This document shows, one piece after another, positions 7,900 through 15,959 of a stretch of DNA of 64,000 nucleotides (position 1 is the stretch's first letter; each line of letters opens with the position of its first letter). The stretch covers positions 1,360,501 to 1,424,500 of the forward strand of contig NZ_CP072309.1 in assembly GCF_017726655.1 (NCBI RefSeq), in the 5' to 3' direction. A program made the position numbers and the translations under genes. Source of the DNA: Agrobacterium tumefaciens (GTDB taxonomy: Bacteria > Pseudomonadota > Alphaproteobacteria > Rhizobiales > Rhizobiaceae). The notes beneath the pieces were generated by a model, which made no database searches, was not told where the DNA came from, and saw nothing but the letters and a program-made list of their open reading frames with translations.

Positions 7900-9543
7900 A
7901 TGGAACGTTACGATGTGATCGTTGTTGGGGCGGGGCTATCCGGGCTGGTGGCGGCAACCGAGGCTGCTGAGCGCGGTTTCAGCGTTTGCGTGCTGGATCA
8001 GGAGGGCGAGCAGAACCTTGGGGGGCAGGCCTTTTGGTCGCTCGGGGGTCTGTTCTTCGTTGATAGTCCGGAGCAGCGGCAGATGCGCGTTCGCGACAGC
8101 CTCGATCTTGCGCGGCAGGACTGGTTTGGGTCGGCCGGTTTTGATCGCCCTGAGGATCATTGGCCGCGCCGTTGGGCGGAGGCCTATCTTGATTTCGCCG
8201 CCGGTGAAAAACGCGCGTGGCTGCATCGCATGGGCATGCGCTGGTTTCCCATTGTGGGTTGGGCCGAGCGCGGCGGTTCTCTGGCGGATGGTCACGGCAA
8301 TTCCGTGCCGCGTTTTCATGTCACGTGGGGCACCGGTCCCGGTGTCCTGGCACCCTTCGTGAAGAAAGCGAGGACAATGGCGGCGAGCGGTCGATTGAGT
8401 ATTCGCTTTCGCCATCAGGTTGATCGTCTGGAATTGACGGATGGCCGCATAACGGGCGTTTCCGGGGTCGTGCTTGTCGCTGATCCGGTTCTTCGTGGCC
8501 AAAAAAGCAGCCGCAATACTGAGGGAGATTTCCGCCTTTCTGCCGCTGCAGTCATCGTCAGTTCTGGTGGCATCGGCGGCAATCAGGAACTGGTACGACG
8601 CAATTGGCCGGTCGAGCGGCTTTGCAGTCCACCCGAAGAGATGGTGTGCGGTGTGCCTGCACATGTGGATGGCCGCATGATCGGTATCACCGAGCTCGCG
8701 GGCGGCGCCGTCATCAATCGGGATCGCATGTGGCACTATACCGAGGGCGTGAAAAATCATCATCCGATCTGGCCGAACCACGGCATCCGAATTCTCCCCG
8801 GGCCATCGTCCTTCTGGTGCGATGCGGATGGCAACCGGCTTGATGCTCCCGCCATGCCGGGCTTCGATACGCTTGGCACGCTGAAGATGCTGGGACAGCG
8901 TGGCAGCAGCCACAGCTGGTTCATTTTGACCAAGGCGATCATCAAGAAGGAATTCGCGCTCTCAGGCTCCGAGCAAAATCCTGATCTGACGGGCAAGGAT
9001 GTGCGGCTGCTGCTGAAGCGGTTGGGCAAGGAACCGCCGGGTCCGGTGCGGGCGTTCATGGAGCGGGGCGAAGACTTTGTCGTTCGCGACACGCTGGAAG
9101 AGCTGGTGGCGGGAATGAATGCCATCGGCGGCAATAGGCTCGACACTGATCACATCCGCCGACAGATTGAAGCCCGTGACCGGCAGATCGAAAACGGCTT
9201 CGGCAAGGACGCGCAGGTGACGGCGATCCATGGTGCCCGACGTTACCTCGGTGACCGCCTGATGCGAACGGCCAAGCCGCACCGGCTGCTCGACCCGGCC
9301 ATGGGCCCGCTGATCGCCGTGCGACTGCATGTGCTGACGCGCAAGACGCTTGGTGGGCTGCACACCGACCTCGAAGCGCGGGTGCTGGATGTTGTGGGCC
9401 AGCCGGTGCCGGGTCTCTATGCCGCCGGCGAAGCGGCAGGTTTCGGCGGCGGCGGCATGCATGGCTACAATGCGCTGGAAGGCACATTCCTTGGCGGCTG
9501 CCTGTTTTCGGGCCGCGTTGCGGGGCGCAGCGTCATGTGTTGA
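7900..9543 (+). CDS. FAD-binding dehydrogenase (KstD / fumarate reductase flavoprotein family)
   Basis: A 547-residue flavoprotein. The N-terminus has the FAD Rossmann motif VVGAGLSGLVAATEAAERG with the ribose-binding acid in VCVLDQEG, and the C-terminus the second FAD contact GLYAAGEAAGFGGGGMHGYNALEG. The middle resembles the flavocytochrome c/3-ketosteroid 1-dehydrogenase group (for example AVIVSSGGIGGN). Substrate unknown; a steroid is unlikely to be the native one in this context. There is a good ribosome-binding site (GGGAGGGG) before the ATG. The gene converges with the ABC exporter gene, with only two bases between stops. Confidence 0.88.
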   Translation: MERYDVIVVGAGLSGLVAATEAAERGFSVCVLDQEGEQNLGGQAFWSLGGLFFVDSPEQRQMRVRDSLDLARQDWFGSAGFDRPEDHWPRRWAEAYLDFAAGEKRAWLHRMGMRWFPIVGWAERGGSLADGHGNSVPRFHVTWGTGPGVLAPFVKKARTMAASGRLSIRFRHQVDRLELTDGRITGVSGVVLVADPVLRGQKSSRNTEGDFRLSAAAVIVSSGGIGGNQELVRRNWPVERLCSPPEEMVCGVPAHVDGRMIGITELAGGAVINRDRMWHYTEGVKNHHPIWPNHGIRILPGPSSFWCDADGNRLDAPAMPGFDTLGTLKMLGQRGSSHSWFILTKAIIKKEFALSGSEQNPDLTGKDVRLLLKRLGKEPPGPVRAFMERGEDFVVRDTLEELVAGMNAIGGNRLDTDHIRRQIEARDRQIENGFGKDAQVTAIHGARRYLGDRLMRTAKPHRLLDPAMGPLIAVRLHVLTRKTLGGLHTDLEARVLDVVGQPVPGLYAAGEAAGFGGGGMHGYNALEGTFLGGCLFSGRVAGRSVMC

Positions 9544-9545
9544 GG

Positions 9546-11345
9546 TTACGCCTGCGCGCGCAGATCCTCAGGCCCGGTCTGGAATTGCAGCTTGGCAAGC
9601 CGCGCATAAAGGCCGTTCTGGCGAATGAGGCTCTGATGCGTGCCTTCCTCAATGATACGGCCTTCGTCCATCACCAGAATGCGGTCGGCCTTCAGCACGG
9701 TGGCGAGGCGATGGGCGATGACGATGGTGGTGCGGGTCTTCATCAGCTCATCAAGCGCCTTCTGTACCAGCGTTTCGCTCTCCGCATCGAGTGCCGAGGT
9801 GGCCTCGTCCAGAAGCAGGATCGGCGCATTGCGCAGGATGGCACGGGCTATGGCGATACGCTGGCGCTGGCCGCCGGAAAGGGTCACGCCACGTTCGCCG
9901 ACCTGGGTATCATATCCGTCGGTCATGCGTTCGATGAAGCTGTCGGCCTGTGCGGCAATCGCGGCGGCCCGTACTTCGTCACGGGTCGCGTCAGGTCTTC
10001 CAAAGGCGATATTGTCGTGGATGGATGAGGCGAAGATCGCCACATCCTGGGGCACGATAGAAAGACGCGCGCGCAGATCGGCAAGGATGACATCACGGAT
10101 GTCGATGCCATCAACGGTGATACGACCGTGCTGCGGATCGTAGAAGCGCATCAATAGGGAAAATACGGTGCTTTTGCCTGCGCCTGATGGCCCGACGATC
10201 GCAACGGTTTCGCCGGTGCTGACCTTGAAGGAAAGGCCGGAGACGATTGGCCGTCCGGTTGCGAGCGGATAGCTGAAATCGACATTTTCGAATTGTGCCT
10301 CCCCGCGTGGCGGCTGCGGCATGGTGAGGGGTGCCGCAGGCTCGGCGACTGGCGAGCGCTCAGTCAGCAGTTCGGAAAGGCGTTCGGCTGCACCTCCCGC
10401 CTGTGCCAGTTCCCCCCAGACCTCTGACAGCTGACCAAGACCGCTGGCGGCGATAACCGAATAAAGGACGAACTGCCCGAGGGTGCCCGCGGTCATGCTT
10501 CCTGAGAGGACGCTCTGCGCGCCGTACCAGAGAATACCAACCACGCTGCCAAAGACGAGTGTAATGGCGACCGCGGTGAGAATCGAACGCGCGCCGATCG
10601 CAGCGCGAGCGCCCTTGTAGGCGGCTTCCACGGAGGCGCCGTAACGGGCATTTGCCAGTGCCTCGGCGTTGAAGGATTGCACGGTCCGGCTTGCTGCAAT
10701 CGTTTCGGACGCATAGGCGGCGGAATTCGCCAACGTATCCTGCGTCGTGCGCGAGCGGGCGCGGACCGATCGTCCGAAGGCGATCAGCGGAAAAACAATG
10801 AAGGGGATGGCAAGGAGCGCAAGCCCGGAGAGACCGGGGCTGGTATAGATCATCATCACCACAGCACCACTGCACATGATGATGTTGCGAAGGGCAACGG
10901 ATGCCGACGAGCCGAACGCCGATCGAATCTGCACCGTGTCTGCCGTCAACCGCGACGTGAGCTCACCGGACCTGTTGGCATCGAAGAACTGCTGCGAGAG
11001 GGTTGTGAGATGCGCAAAGACATCATGACGAAGATCGGCAACGACCCTCTCACCAATCGTCATGACGTAGTAGTAGCGCATGGCGCTGGCGAGCGCGAGG
11101 ATGACGGCGATTGCCAGGAGCATGGCGAAATAGCTGTTGATCATGCCGCCATCGGGTGTCTGGAAACCGTGATCGATAATTCGTCGTACGGCGAGCGGCA
11201 GGGCCAGGGTCGTCGCGGAGGACAGCACAAGCGCAAAAAGCGCTGCAGCCACCAGCCCGCGATACCGCCTGAGGTAGGGAAAGAGGCTGAGAAGCGGCTT
11301 CAGGCTTCTTTGTTTTGCCGCTTTCTGCGCTTCAATGTCTGCCAC
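9546..11345 (-). CDS. ABC exporter, fused permease and ATPase (MsbA/LmrA-like)
   Basis: A 599-residue half-transporter. Residues about 20-310 form a six-helix ABC type I exporter domain; residues about 345-590 form the ATPase. Visible ATPase motifs are Walker A GPSGAGKST, signature LSGGQRQRIAIARA, Walker B ILLLDEATSALD and the switch histidine in IVIAHRL. It would act as a homodimer in the inner membrane. Substrate could be a lipid, drug or glycan and cannot be assigned. It is monocistronic and divergent from rpmE. Confidence 0.92.
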   Translation of the reverse strand: MADIEAQKAAKQRSLKPLLSLFPYLRRYRGLVAAALFALVLSSATTLALPLAVRRIIDHGFQTPDGGMINSYFAMLLAIAVILALASAMRYYYVMTIGERVVADLRHDVFAHLTTLSQQFFDANRSGELTSRLTADTVQIRSAFGSSASVALRNIIMCSGAVVMMIYTSPGLSGLALLAIPFIVFPLIAFGRSVRARSRTTQDTLANSAAYASETIAASRTVQSFNAEALANARYGASVEAAYKGARAAIGARSILTAVAITLVFGSVVGILWYGAQSVLSGSMTAGTLGQFVLYSVIAASGLGQLSEVWGELAQAGGAAERLSELLTERSPVAEPAAPLTMPQPPRGEAQFENVDFSYPLATGRPIVSGLSFKVSTGETVAIVGPSGAGKSTVFSLLMRFYDPQHGRITVDGIDIRDVILADLRARLSIVPQDVAIFASSIHDNIAFGRPDATRDEVRAAAIAAQADSFIERMTDGYDTQVGERGVTLSGGQRQRIAIARAILRNAPILLLDEATSALDAESETLVQKALDELMKTRTTIVIAHRLATVLKADRILVMDEGRIIEEGTHQSLIRQNGLYARLAKLQFQTGPEDLRAQA

Positions 11346-11503
11346 GCTGTGTGCTCCTCATTACGCCTTTCGCGCGTCATATTGGACGGGTTTTTCCCTC
11401 CGGGGTTAAAAATCCTGTCCCTGCGGCCATCTCCCTTCACAAGGGGATAGCAGGCTCTTGTTATCTCGGCGACCTTCATGTATAGGCTCCGCATCAAATT
11501 GGG

Positions 11504-11531
11504 AAGCCATAGCCCATCTGGACTATGGCTT
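11504..11531 (+). promoter_or_regulatory. Hairpin in the rpmE leader region
   Basis: AAGCCATAG (11504-11512) pairs perfectly with CTATGGCTT (11523-11531) around a 10-base loop, about 72 bases before the rpmE start. A T-rich stretch follows. It could be an attenuator or a protein-binding leader element for L31, or a terminator of upstream transcription. Ribosomal-protein leader RNAs for L31 are known in other phyla; none is known to me for this group. Confidence 0.45.
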
Positions 11532-11603
11532 CATTTATTGAATTGGCTCAGTTGACGCAATTGCGGCAAATGGACCGCACGTCACTTAACCAGGAAGATT
11601 GTC

Positions 11604-11825
11604 ATGAAGGCTGATATCCATCCCGATTATCACACGATCAAGGTGGTCATGACCGATGGCACCGAATACGAAACCCGCTCTACCTGGGGTTCGGAAGGCG
11701 CCGTCATGAACCTTGAAATCGACCCCAAGTCCCATCCGGCATGGACGGGCGGCAACCAGCAGCTTATGGACCGCGGTGGTCGCGTTTCCAAGTTTAACAA
11801 GCGTTTCGGCGGCCTCGGCCTCTGA
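11604..11825 (+). CDS. rpmE: 50S ribosomal protein L31
   Basis: A 73-residue ribosomal protein of the large subunit. [20 protein letters not shown] and [21 protein letters not shown] match L31 closely. The CxxC zinc motif found in some L31 proteins is absent: the segment reads [12 protein letters not shown], so this is the zinc-free form usual in alphaproteobacteria. An AGGAAG ribosome-binding site precedes the ATG. The gene is monocistronic, with a strong terminator at 11850. Confidence 0.97.
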   Translation: MKADIHPDYHTIKVVMTDGTEYETRSTWGSEGAVMNLEIDPKSHPAWTGGNQQLMDRGGRVSKFNKRFGGLGL

Positions 11826-11849
11826 TCCCTTGCGAACAGATCGTTTGAA

Positions 11850-11875
11850 AAAGCCCGGTTTAACCGGGCTTTTTT
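11850..11875 (+). terminator. Rho-independent terminator after rpmE
   Basis: A 10-bp perfect stem (AAAGCCCGGT with ACCGGGCTTT), 3-base loop and T run, 25 bases after the rpmE stop. Confidence 0.93.
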
Positions 11876-11975
11876 GTTGCCGGAATCCGGACATTTCGAT
11901 CAGAAAAGACCTGAAAACAAAAAAAGCAGGTCTGGAGAGACCTGCTTTTCAAAGCATCTGGGTAATGTCGATTTA

Positions 11976-12491
11976 TCAGTTGATCGTGAAAGCCGTGCGT
12001 AGAAGGTTGAGCTGTGCCTGGACGCTGTTCTCGTTGTCCGGCACCTTGGCGGCTTCGGACGGGCGATAGATTTCGCGGTCAAGCAGGGCAACCCGGTTCT
12101 GCAGGCGCAGCGAACGCTCGATCAGATCACGGAAGGATTCCGGCAGGTCGTTCCAGCCTGGCGCATTCCGGTCAACATTGAAGCTGTCGAGGCGTACCTT
12201 GTTCTTTTCACTCAGAACCTGGTCGCGCGTCATTTCGCCATTGTTGACGGCGCGCTGCAGAAGAAGCCACGATGCCATCTGCATCAGTCGCGTTGTAAGA
12301 CGCATCGATTCTGCAGCATAAAGAACTGACGCCATACGTGGCAGAACCTTGGAAGCGGTGCGGCCTGCACCGTCGAGATAGCTGGCCGTTTCCTCGACCA
12401 AGGTCATGCCTTCGGTATAGAGGGTCTTGAACTGGTTGGAAGCAGCCGCGCGACCCGCAAAGCTAATGGTATTTAAAACCTGTTCTGACAT
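11976..12491 (-). CDS. DUF1465 family protein
   Basis: A 171-residue, mainly helical, cytoplasmic protein found in alphaproteobacteria. Family-like features are the N-terminal SFAGRAAASNQFKTLYTEGM segment, the central MRLTTRLMQMASWLLLQRAVNNGEM and the C-terminal RNRVALLDREIYR-like region. The function of DUF1465 is unknown. The start at 12491 is chosen over an ATG at 12530 because AGGGA lies about nine bases upstream and the protein then begins MSEQVLNT. A TTAA-N7-TTAA box lies about 116 bases upstream, suggesting CtrA control. Confidence 0.85.
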   Translation of the reverse strand: MSEQVLNTISFAGRAAASNQFKTLYTEGMTLVEETASYLDGAGRTASKVLPRMASVLYAAESMRLTTRLMQMASWLLLQRAVNNGEMTRDQVLSEKNKVRLDSFNVDRNAPGWNDLPESFRDLIERSLRLQNRVALLDREIYRPSEAAKVPDNENSVQAQLNLLRTAFTIN

Positions 12492-12606
12492 TTCTTTAAA
12501 TCCCTGCTCACGCACCACACTGTCAGGCAACGACGATCCGGATATTTTGTTCCGGCCTTTAGTGTTTTCAGGATCGTATCTTTACCTGAAATGCGCAAGG
12601 CAATTA

Positions 12607-12621
12607 TTAAAGAAGGGTTAA
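12607..12621. promoter_or_regulatory. CtrA-like box (TTAA-N7-TTAA) upstream of the DUF1465 gene
   Basis: TTAA at 12607-12610 and again at 12618-12621, seven bases apart, the spacing of the CtrA recognition core. On the minus strand it reads TTAACCC first. It lies between a candidate sRNA terminator and the DUF1465 gene, which it may control. Confidence 0.5.
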
Positions 12622-12653
12622 TACCCACAGTTTTACCAAATAGGATGCACGGC

Positions 12654-12679
12654 AAAAAAAGAGCCGCGAAAGCGGCTCT
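12654..12679 (-). terminator. Rho-independent terminator of the candidate sRNA (or of the DUF1192 transcript)
   Basis: On the minus strand a perfect 8-bp stem (AGAGCCGC with GCGGCTCT) and a four-base loop run directly into seven T residues. It lies 214 bases beyond the DUF1192 stop codon, so it could also end that operon. Confidence 0.85.
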
Positions 12680-12752
12680 CAAGGTAAAACAGGGAGAAAA
12701 ATCAGACCAATTCGCCGTATGGAGAAGATGCCTGAGGTCCAGAAGAACTGGA
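12654..12752 (-). ncRNA. Candidate trans-acting small RNA with its own CtrA-box promoter
   Basis: No protein frame occupies this interval. On the minus strand there is, in order, a TTAA-N7-TTAA box (12792 to 12778), 16 bases, CTATAC as a -10 element (12761 to 12756), and a transcript that would start near 12752. Its first hairpin is GTCCAG/CTGGAC with a five-base loop. A pyrimidine-rich single-stranded part follows (CTTCTCC and TTTTTCTCCC), able to pair with Shine-Dalgarno sequences. It ends in a perfect GAGCCGC/GCGGCTC terminator with seven T residues. The length is about 97-99 nt. The size and CU-rich region recall rhizobial cell-cycle sRNAs such as EcpR1, but identity with it is not established. 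Confidence 0.5.
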
Positions 12753-12777
12753 CATGTATAGTAATCTCTCAGAAAGC

Positions 12778-12792
12778 TTAATTTTTGGTTAA
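12778..12792 (-). promoter_or_regulatory. CtrA-like box (TTAA-N7-TTAA) at the candidate sRNA promoter
   Basis: TTAA at 12778-12781 and 12789-12792 with seven bases between. Read on the minus strand it is TTAACCAAAAATTAA and overlaps the expected -35 region of the CTATAC -10 element at 12761-12756, the arrangement seen at CtrA-activated promoters. Confidence 0.55.
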
Positions 12793-12891
12793 TGGTAAAC
12801 GAAAGACTGCACCGGAATCACTGGTCTGATTAATCTTGATCTCGTAGAAATCCAACTTGAGCTTCCTGCTGGCGAAGTTGCAGACGACTCG

Positions 12892-13083
12892 TCACGAGCG
12901 AAACAGGTTCTCCGCCGCCTCCCTGCCGGCAGACTTCTTCTTTTTCTCGTCTTCGAGTCGGGCAATCTCCGCCTGCAGAATTTCGATGCGATTGCTCAAT
13001 TCATCCACCGATAGAAGGCTGAGATCGCTGCCGATCTCGTGTGCTCGCGGCTTCTGCGGACGATCATCATCAAAGAGGCTCAT
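12892..13083 (-). CDS. DUF1192 family small protein
   Basis: A 63-residue protein with a DUF1192-like layout: MSLFDDDRPQKPRAHEIGSD, then LSLLSVDELSNRIEILQAEI, then a charged coiled-coil end. The family is restricted to alphaproteobacteria and has no assigned function. Its start overlaps the stop of the MFS gene by four bases (ATGA arrangement), showing translational coupling. Confidence 0.88.
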   Translation of the reverse strand: MSLFDDDRPQKPRAHEIGSDLSLLSVDELSNRIEILQAEIARLEDEKKKKSAGREAAENLFRS

Positions 13084-14369
13084 ATGCCTGCTCCTTTTTC
13101 AACATAGCCGTCCCCTTCCTCAGGATATTGCGGTGCGCGGGGATCGAGCGCAATACTTTCCGGCGTCACCAGCGGCGAGGGTGTTGTCGGCATCATCGTT
13201 GAGAAATTGTCTTTTTCGTCGGTCGAAAGAGCGGCACGTCTGCGGCTTCTGATGATGGCGTAGGCGGTGATCAAGACGTGAGCGAGGGCGGTGACAAAGA
13301 AGAGGGCGTAGGGTCCGGAATAGGTCATGACCGCACCGCCGAGCGTCGGCCCGATGATTGTGCCAATGCCGTAAAGCAGAAGCAGGCCGCCCGACACCTT
13401 AACGAAATCCTGTGACGCCGCAAAGTCATTGGCATGGGCGACGGCAATGGGATAGAGCGCATTTGCTGCAGCGCCATAAATGGCAATCATCGGGATGAGC
13501 ACATAAACGTTGTGCGGTTGGACCGCCGCAACGGAGAGACCGGCAACCGCGCCGAGACCGGCGAGGCCCGCCAGGACATAACGCCGGTCAATCCTGTCGG
13601 AAAGGCGTCCGGCCGGAAATTGTGCGAGCGCGCCGACGAAGATCGTGACCGAAACCATGATGGCGATCATGGTCGGATCGAGACCGGCCCTGGCGCCGAA
13701 GACGGCGCCCAGCGTGCCGTACGCACCGTTGGCGATGCCGATCATCAGGATGCCGACGAAGGAGACGGGTGAGTTGCGGTAAAGAGCGGGCAGATCCAGC
13801 TTGACCTTTTGCAACGGCTGGGGGCTGGCGGCCTTCGAGAGTGTCGCCGGCAAGATGGCGATGCAATAGATGATGCCGCATATCATGAACAGCGACGTAT
13901 TGCTGACATCGCCCATCGGCACGATCATCTGACCCGCGACGACGCCGAGCAGGGTGATGGCAATGTAAAGCGAAAAGATCATGCCGCGGCTCTCATTGGT
14001 CGCGCGTTCGTTCAGCCAACTCTCAATGATCATGGAGGTGCCGGCGGTGCAGAAGCCGGTAAGCGCGCGCAACGTGATCCACCAGATGTCATCGACGATC
14101 AGGCCGGTCATCAGGACTGTCAGGCACACCAGTGCGACAAAAGAGGCGAACGCCCGAACATGTCCCGCGCGGCGAACGATGGCCGGGGCGACGAAGCAAC
14201 CGATGACAAAGCCCGCCGCCCAGGACGTGCCGAGGAAACCGAGGATTTCGTTGGAATAACCCTCCGCCGAACCGCGCACCGGCAGGATGAGACCCTGAAG
14301 GCCGTTACCGAGAAAAAGAAACAGAGTGCTGGATAAAAGAGCGAATACAGGTAGAAGATTTCTGCTCAT
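13080..14369 (-). CDS. Major facilitator superfamily transporter
   Basis: A 429-residue membrane protein with about twelve hydrophobic segments. MFS features include the cytoplasmic loop between helices 2 and 3 (VRRAGHVRAF), a central loop near residue 200, and the second-half equivalent FPAGRLSDRIDRRYVL. A roughly 45-residue hydrophilic C-terminal tail follows the last helix. Substrate unknown. The start at 14369 (MSRNLLPVFALLSS) places the first helix at the N-terminus; an ATG at 14411 would add a 14-residue basic leader. It is coupled to the DUF1192 gene downstream. Confidence 0.88.
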   Translation of the reverse strand: MSRNLLPVFALLSSTLFLFLGNGLQGLILPVRGSAEGYSNEILGFLGTSWAAGFVIGCFVAPAIVRRAGHVRAFASFVALVCLTVLMTGLIVDDIWWITLRALTGFCTAGTSMIIESWLNERATNESRGMIFSLYIAITLLGVVAGQMIVPMGDVSNTSLFMICGIIYCIAILPATLSKAASPQPLQKVKLDLPALYRNSPVSFVGILMIGIANGAYGTLGAVFGARAGLDPTMIAIMVSVTIFVGALAQFPAGRLSDRIDRRYVLAGLAGLGAVAGLSVAAVQPHNVYVLIPMIAIYGAAANALYPIAVAHANDFAASQDFVKVSGGLLLLYGIGTIIGPTLGGAVMTYSGPYALFFVTALAHVLITAYAIIRSRRRAALSTDEKDNFSTMMPTTPSPLVTPESIALDPRAPQYPEEGDGYVEKGAGI

Positions 14370-14505
14370 AAAGTCACTCTCATGCGTTCGTACGGACAGC
14401 CGACAAGCCAATCAACCGGGGTCACCCGAATGAGTTGCACTCTTCTGGTGAACGGTAAAAATGTCCAGCCTGTGACGATGCAGAAATAAAGAAAAGGCTC
14501 AATAA

Positions 14506-14661
14506 ATGACGAAGGCGATCGGCCTTTTTTTACTGCTGGCCATGCTGGTTCAGATCATTCGGCCTCTGGGCCTGCCGGGCCTCAAGAAAAGGGGTGATTG
14601 CTGGAAGATTGCGGTTGCCGCTTTTGTCATCTGGTCGGCGACGCTACTCTTGCGGCCCTAG
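14506..14661 (+). CDS. Small membrane protein, 51 residues
   Basis: A short frame on the plus strand: MTKAIGLFLLLAMLVQIIRP, a Pro-Gly-Leu-rich turn (LGLPGLKKRGDC), then a second hydrophobic stretch WKIAVAAFVIWSATLLLRP. This predicts a two-helix hairpin with a positively charged loop. The ATG has an AAAAGG about ten bases upstream, and a terminator follows the stop at 14694. No function is known to me. Two clean membrane segments, a ribosome-binding site and a terminator argue for a real gene. Confidence 0.7.
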   Translation: MTKAIGLFLLLAMLVQIIRPLGLPGLKKRGDCWKIAVAAFVIWSATLLLRP

Positions 14662-14693
14662 GCCTTCATTAACGCCATATCGCTCTAAAGAAA

Positions 14694-14720
14694 AAGCCGC
14701 CCCGGGAGGCGGCTTCTTTT
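14694..14720. terminator. Bidirectional terminator between the small membrane protein gene and fba
   Basis: GCCGCC (14696-14701) pairs with GGCGGC (14708-14713), flanked by A-rich sequence on one side and TTCTTTT on the other, so it can end transcripts from both convergent genes. Confidence 0.85.
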
Positions 14721-14743
14721 ATGGTATGTCTGCGGCGGAAGCC

Positions 14744-15769
14744 TCAGGCTGCCTTTTCGAGTTCCTGTTTCCAGCTGCCCTTGGCGGCGAGGCTGTTCAT
14801 GGCGGCGCGATGCGTGAAGGCACGCTGGCCGGCAGCGACGTTCTCCTGCTTGCCGCCCCACGTCTTGAGAGCGGTATCCTGAAGGGCGCGGCCATATGAA
14901 TAGGTGAGCGACCACGGCAGGTCGTAACCGGAATTCATGGCGGAGAGGTGCGCCGTCGCTTCTTCCGATGATTGGCCGCCGGAAAGGAAGGCAATGCCCG
15001 GAACGGCTGACGGCACGGTTGCTTTCAGCACCTTGACGGTTTTTTCCGCCACTTCTTCAACCGAAGCCTTGCGGGCCTTTTTGCCGTCGATGATCATGTT
15101 CGGCTTCAGGATCATGCCTTCAAGGTTGACGCGGGCGTCGAACAGGTCTGCAAAGACGGTCTGGAGAACCCATTGCGTGACTTCTGCACAGCGGTCGATG
15201 TCATGCGTGCCCGGTTCGCCATCCATCAGCACTTCAGGCTCCACGATCGGAACGATATCCGCCTGCTGGCAGAGCGCGGCATAACGGGCGAGAGACTGGG
15301 AGTTGGCCTTAATCGAACCCCAGCTCGGACGCTGCTCTCCGATGGTGATGACGCCGCGCCACTTGGCGAAACGCGCGCCGGCTTCGTGATACTTGCGCAG
15401 GCGCTCGTAAAGACCATCGAGGCCTTCTGTAATGAATTCATACGGGTGGAAGGCCATCGGCTTGGCGCCGATATCCACCTTGATGCCCGGCAGGCTGCCC
15501 GCGGCCTTGATGATGTCAACGAACGGCGTGCCGTCGGCGGCCTTCTGGAACAGGGTCTCTTCGTAAAGGATAACGCCGGAGATGTATTTCTTCATGGCGT
15601 CTTCGGAGCGGAACAGCATCTCGCGATAGTCGCGGCGCGAGGTTTCAGTCGATTCCAGGTTGATGCTGTCGAAACGCTTCTTGATCGTTCCCGTGGATTC
15701 GTCGGCGGCGAGCAGGCCTTTGCCGTCGGCGACCATTTTGATTGCGATGTCTTCGAGACGTTCGGTCAT
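14744..15769 (-). CDS. fbaB: Class I fructose-bisphosphate aldolase
   Basis: A 341-residue Schiff-base aldolase that interconverts fructose 1,6-bisphosphate with DHAP and glyceraldehyde 3-phosphate. It begins with GKGLLAADESTGTIKKRF, a class I hallmark, and has MILKPNMI with the Schiff-base lysine region and GIAFLSGGQSSEEAT near residue 250. Class I aldolases of this kind in rhizobia serve gluconeogenesis and glycolysis. pgk lies upstream on the same strand but a terminator lies between them, so fba has its own promoter. A 27-bp palindrome at 15846-15872, about 80 bases before the start, is the likely operator. Confidence 0.95.
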   Translation of the reverse strand: MTERLEDIAIKMVADGKGLLAADESTGTIKKRFDSINLESTETSRRDYREMLFRSEDAMKKYISGVILYEETLFQKAADGTPFVDIIKAAGSLPGIKVDIGAKPMAFHPYEFITEGLDGLYERLRKYHEAGARFAKWRGVITIGEQRPSWGSIKANSQSLARYAALCQQADIVPIVEPEVLMDGEPGTHDIDRCAEVTQWVLQTVFADLFDARVNLEGMILKPNMIIDGKKARKASVEEVAEKTVKVLKATVPSAVPGIAFLSGGQSSEEATAHLSAMNSGYDLPWSLTYSYGRALQDTALKTWGGKQENVAAGQRAFTHRAAMNSLAAKGSWKQELEKAA

Positions 15770-15845
15770 TTGCTATTCTCCCAAGGCACAATAAATTCCC
15801 GATAACAGAAGTTCCAGGGCAGGGAAATGGCACGCTAACTCATTG

Positions 15846-15872
15846 AAACGATTGAAATGATTTCAATCGTTT
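15846..15872. promoter_or_regulatory. 27-bp perfect palindrome, probable operator of fba
   Basis: AAACGATTGAAAT (15846-15858) and ATTTCAATCGTTT (15860-15872) are exact reverse complements around a central G. TTGAAA also recurs three times between 15843 and 15876. The site lies in the promoter region of the class I aldolase gene. Such a palindrome suits a dimeric repressor; LacI-family (PckR-like) and RpiR/HexR-like regulators of central carbon metabolism are candidates by role only. Confidence 0.7.
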
Positions 15873-15907
15873 GAAACTTTTCCTCCGCGTGCACTTACCA
15901 AAAGACA

Positions 15908-15936
15908 AGGCCGGACAAGCATGGCTTGTCCGGCCT
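15908..15936 (-). terminator. Terminator after pgk
   Basis: A 13-bp perfect stem (15908-15920 with 15924-15936) and a three-base ATG loop. On the minus strand it is followed by TTGTCTTTT. It separates pgk from fba. Confidence 0.8.
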
Positions 15937-15959
15937 CGTGTCAGGCAAGTGAGATAAGT

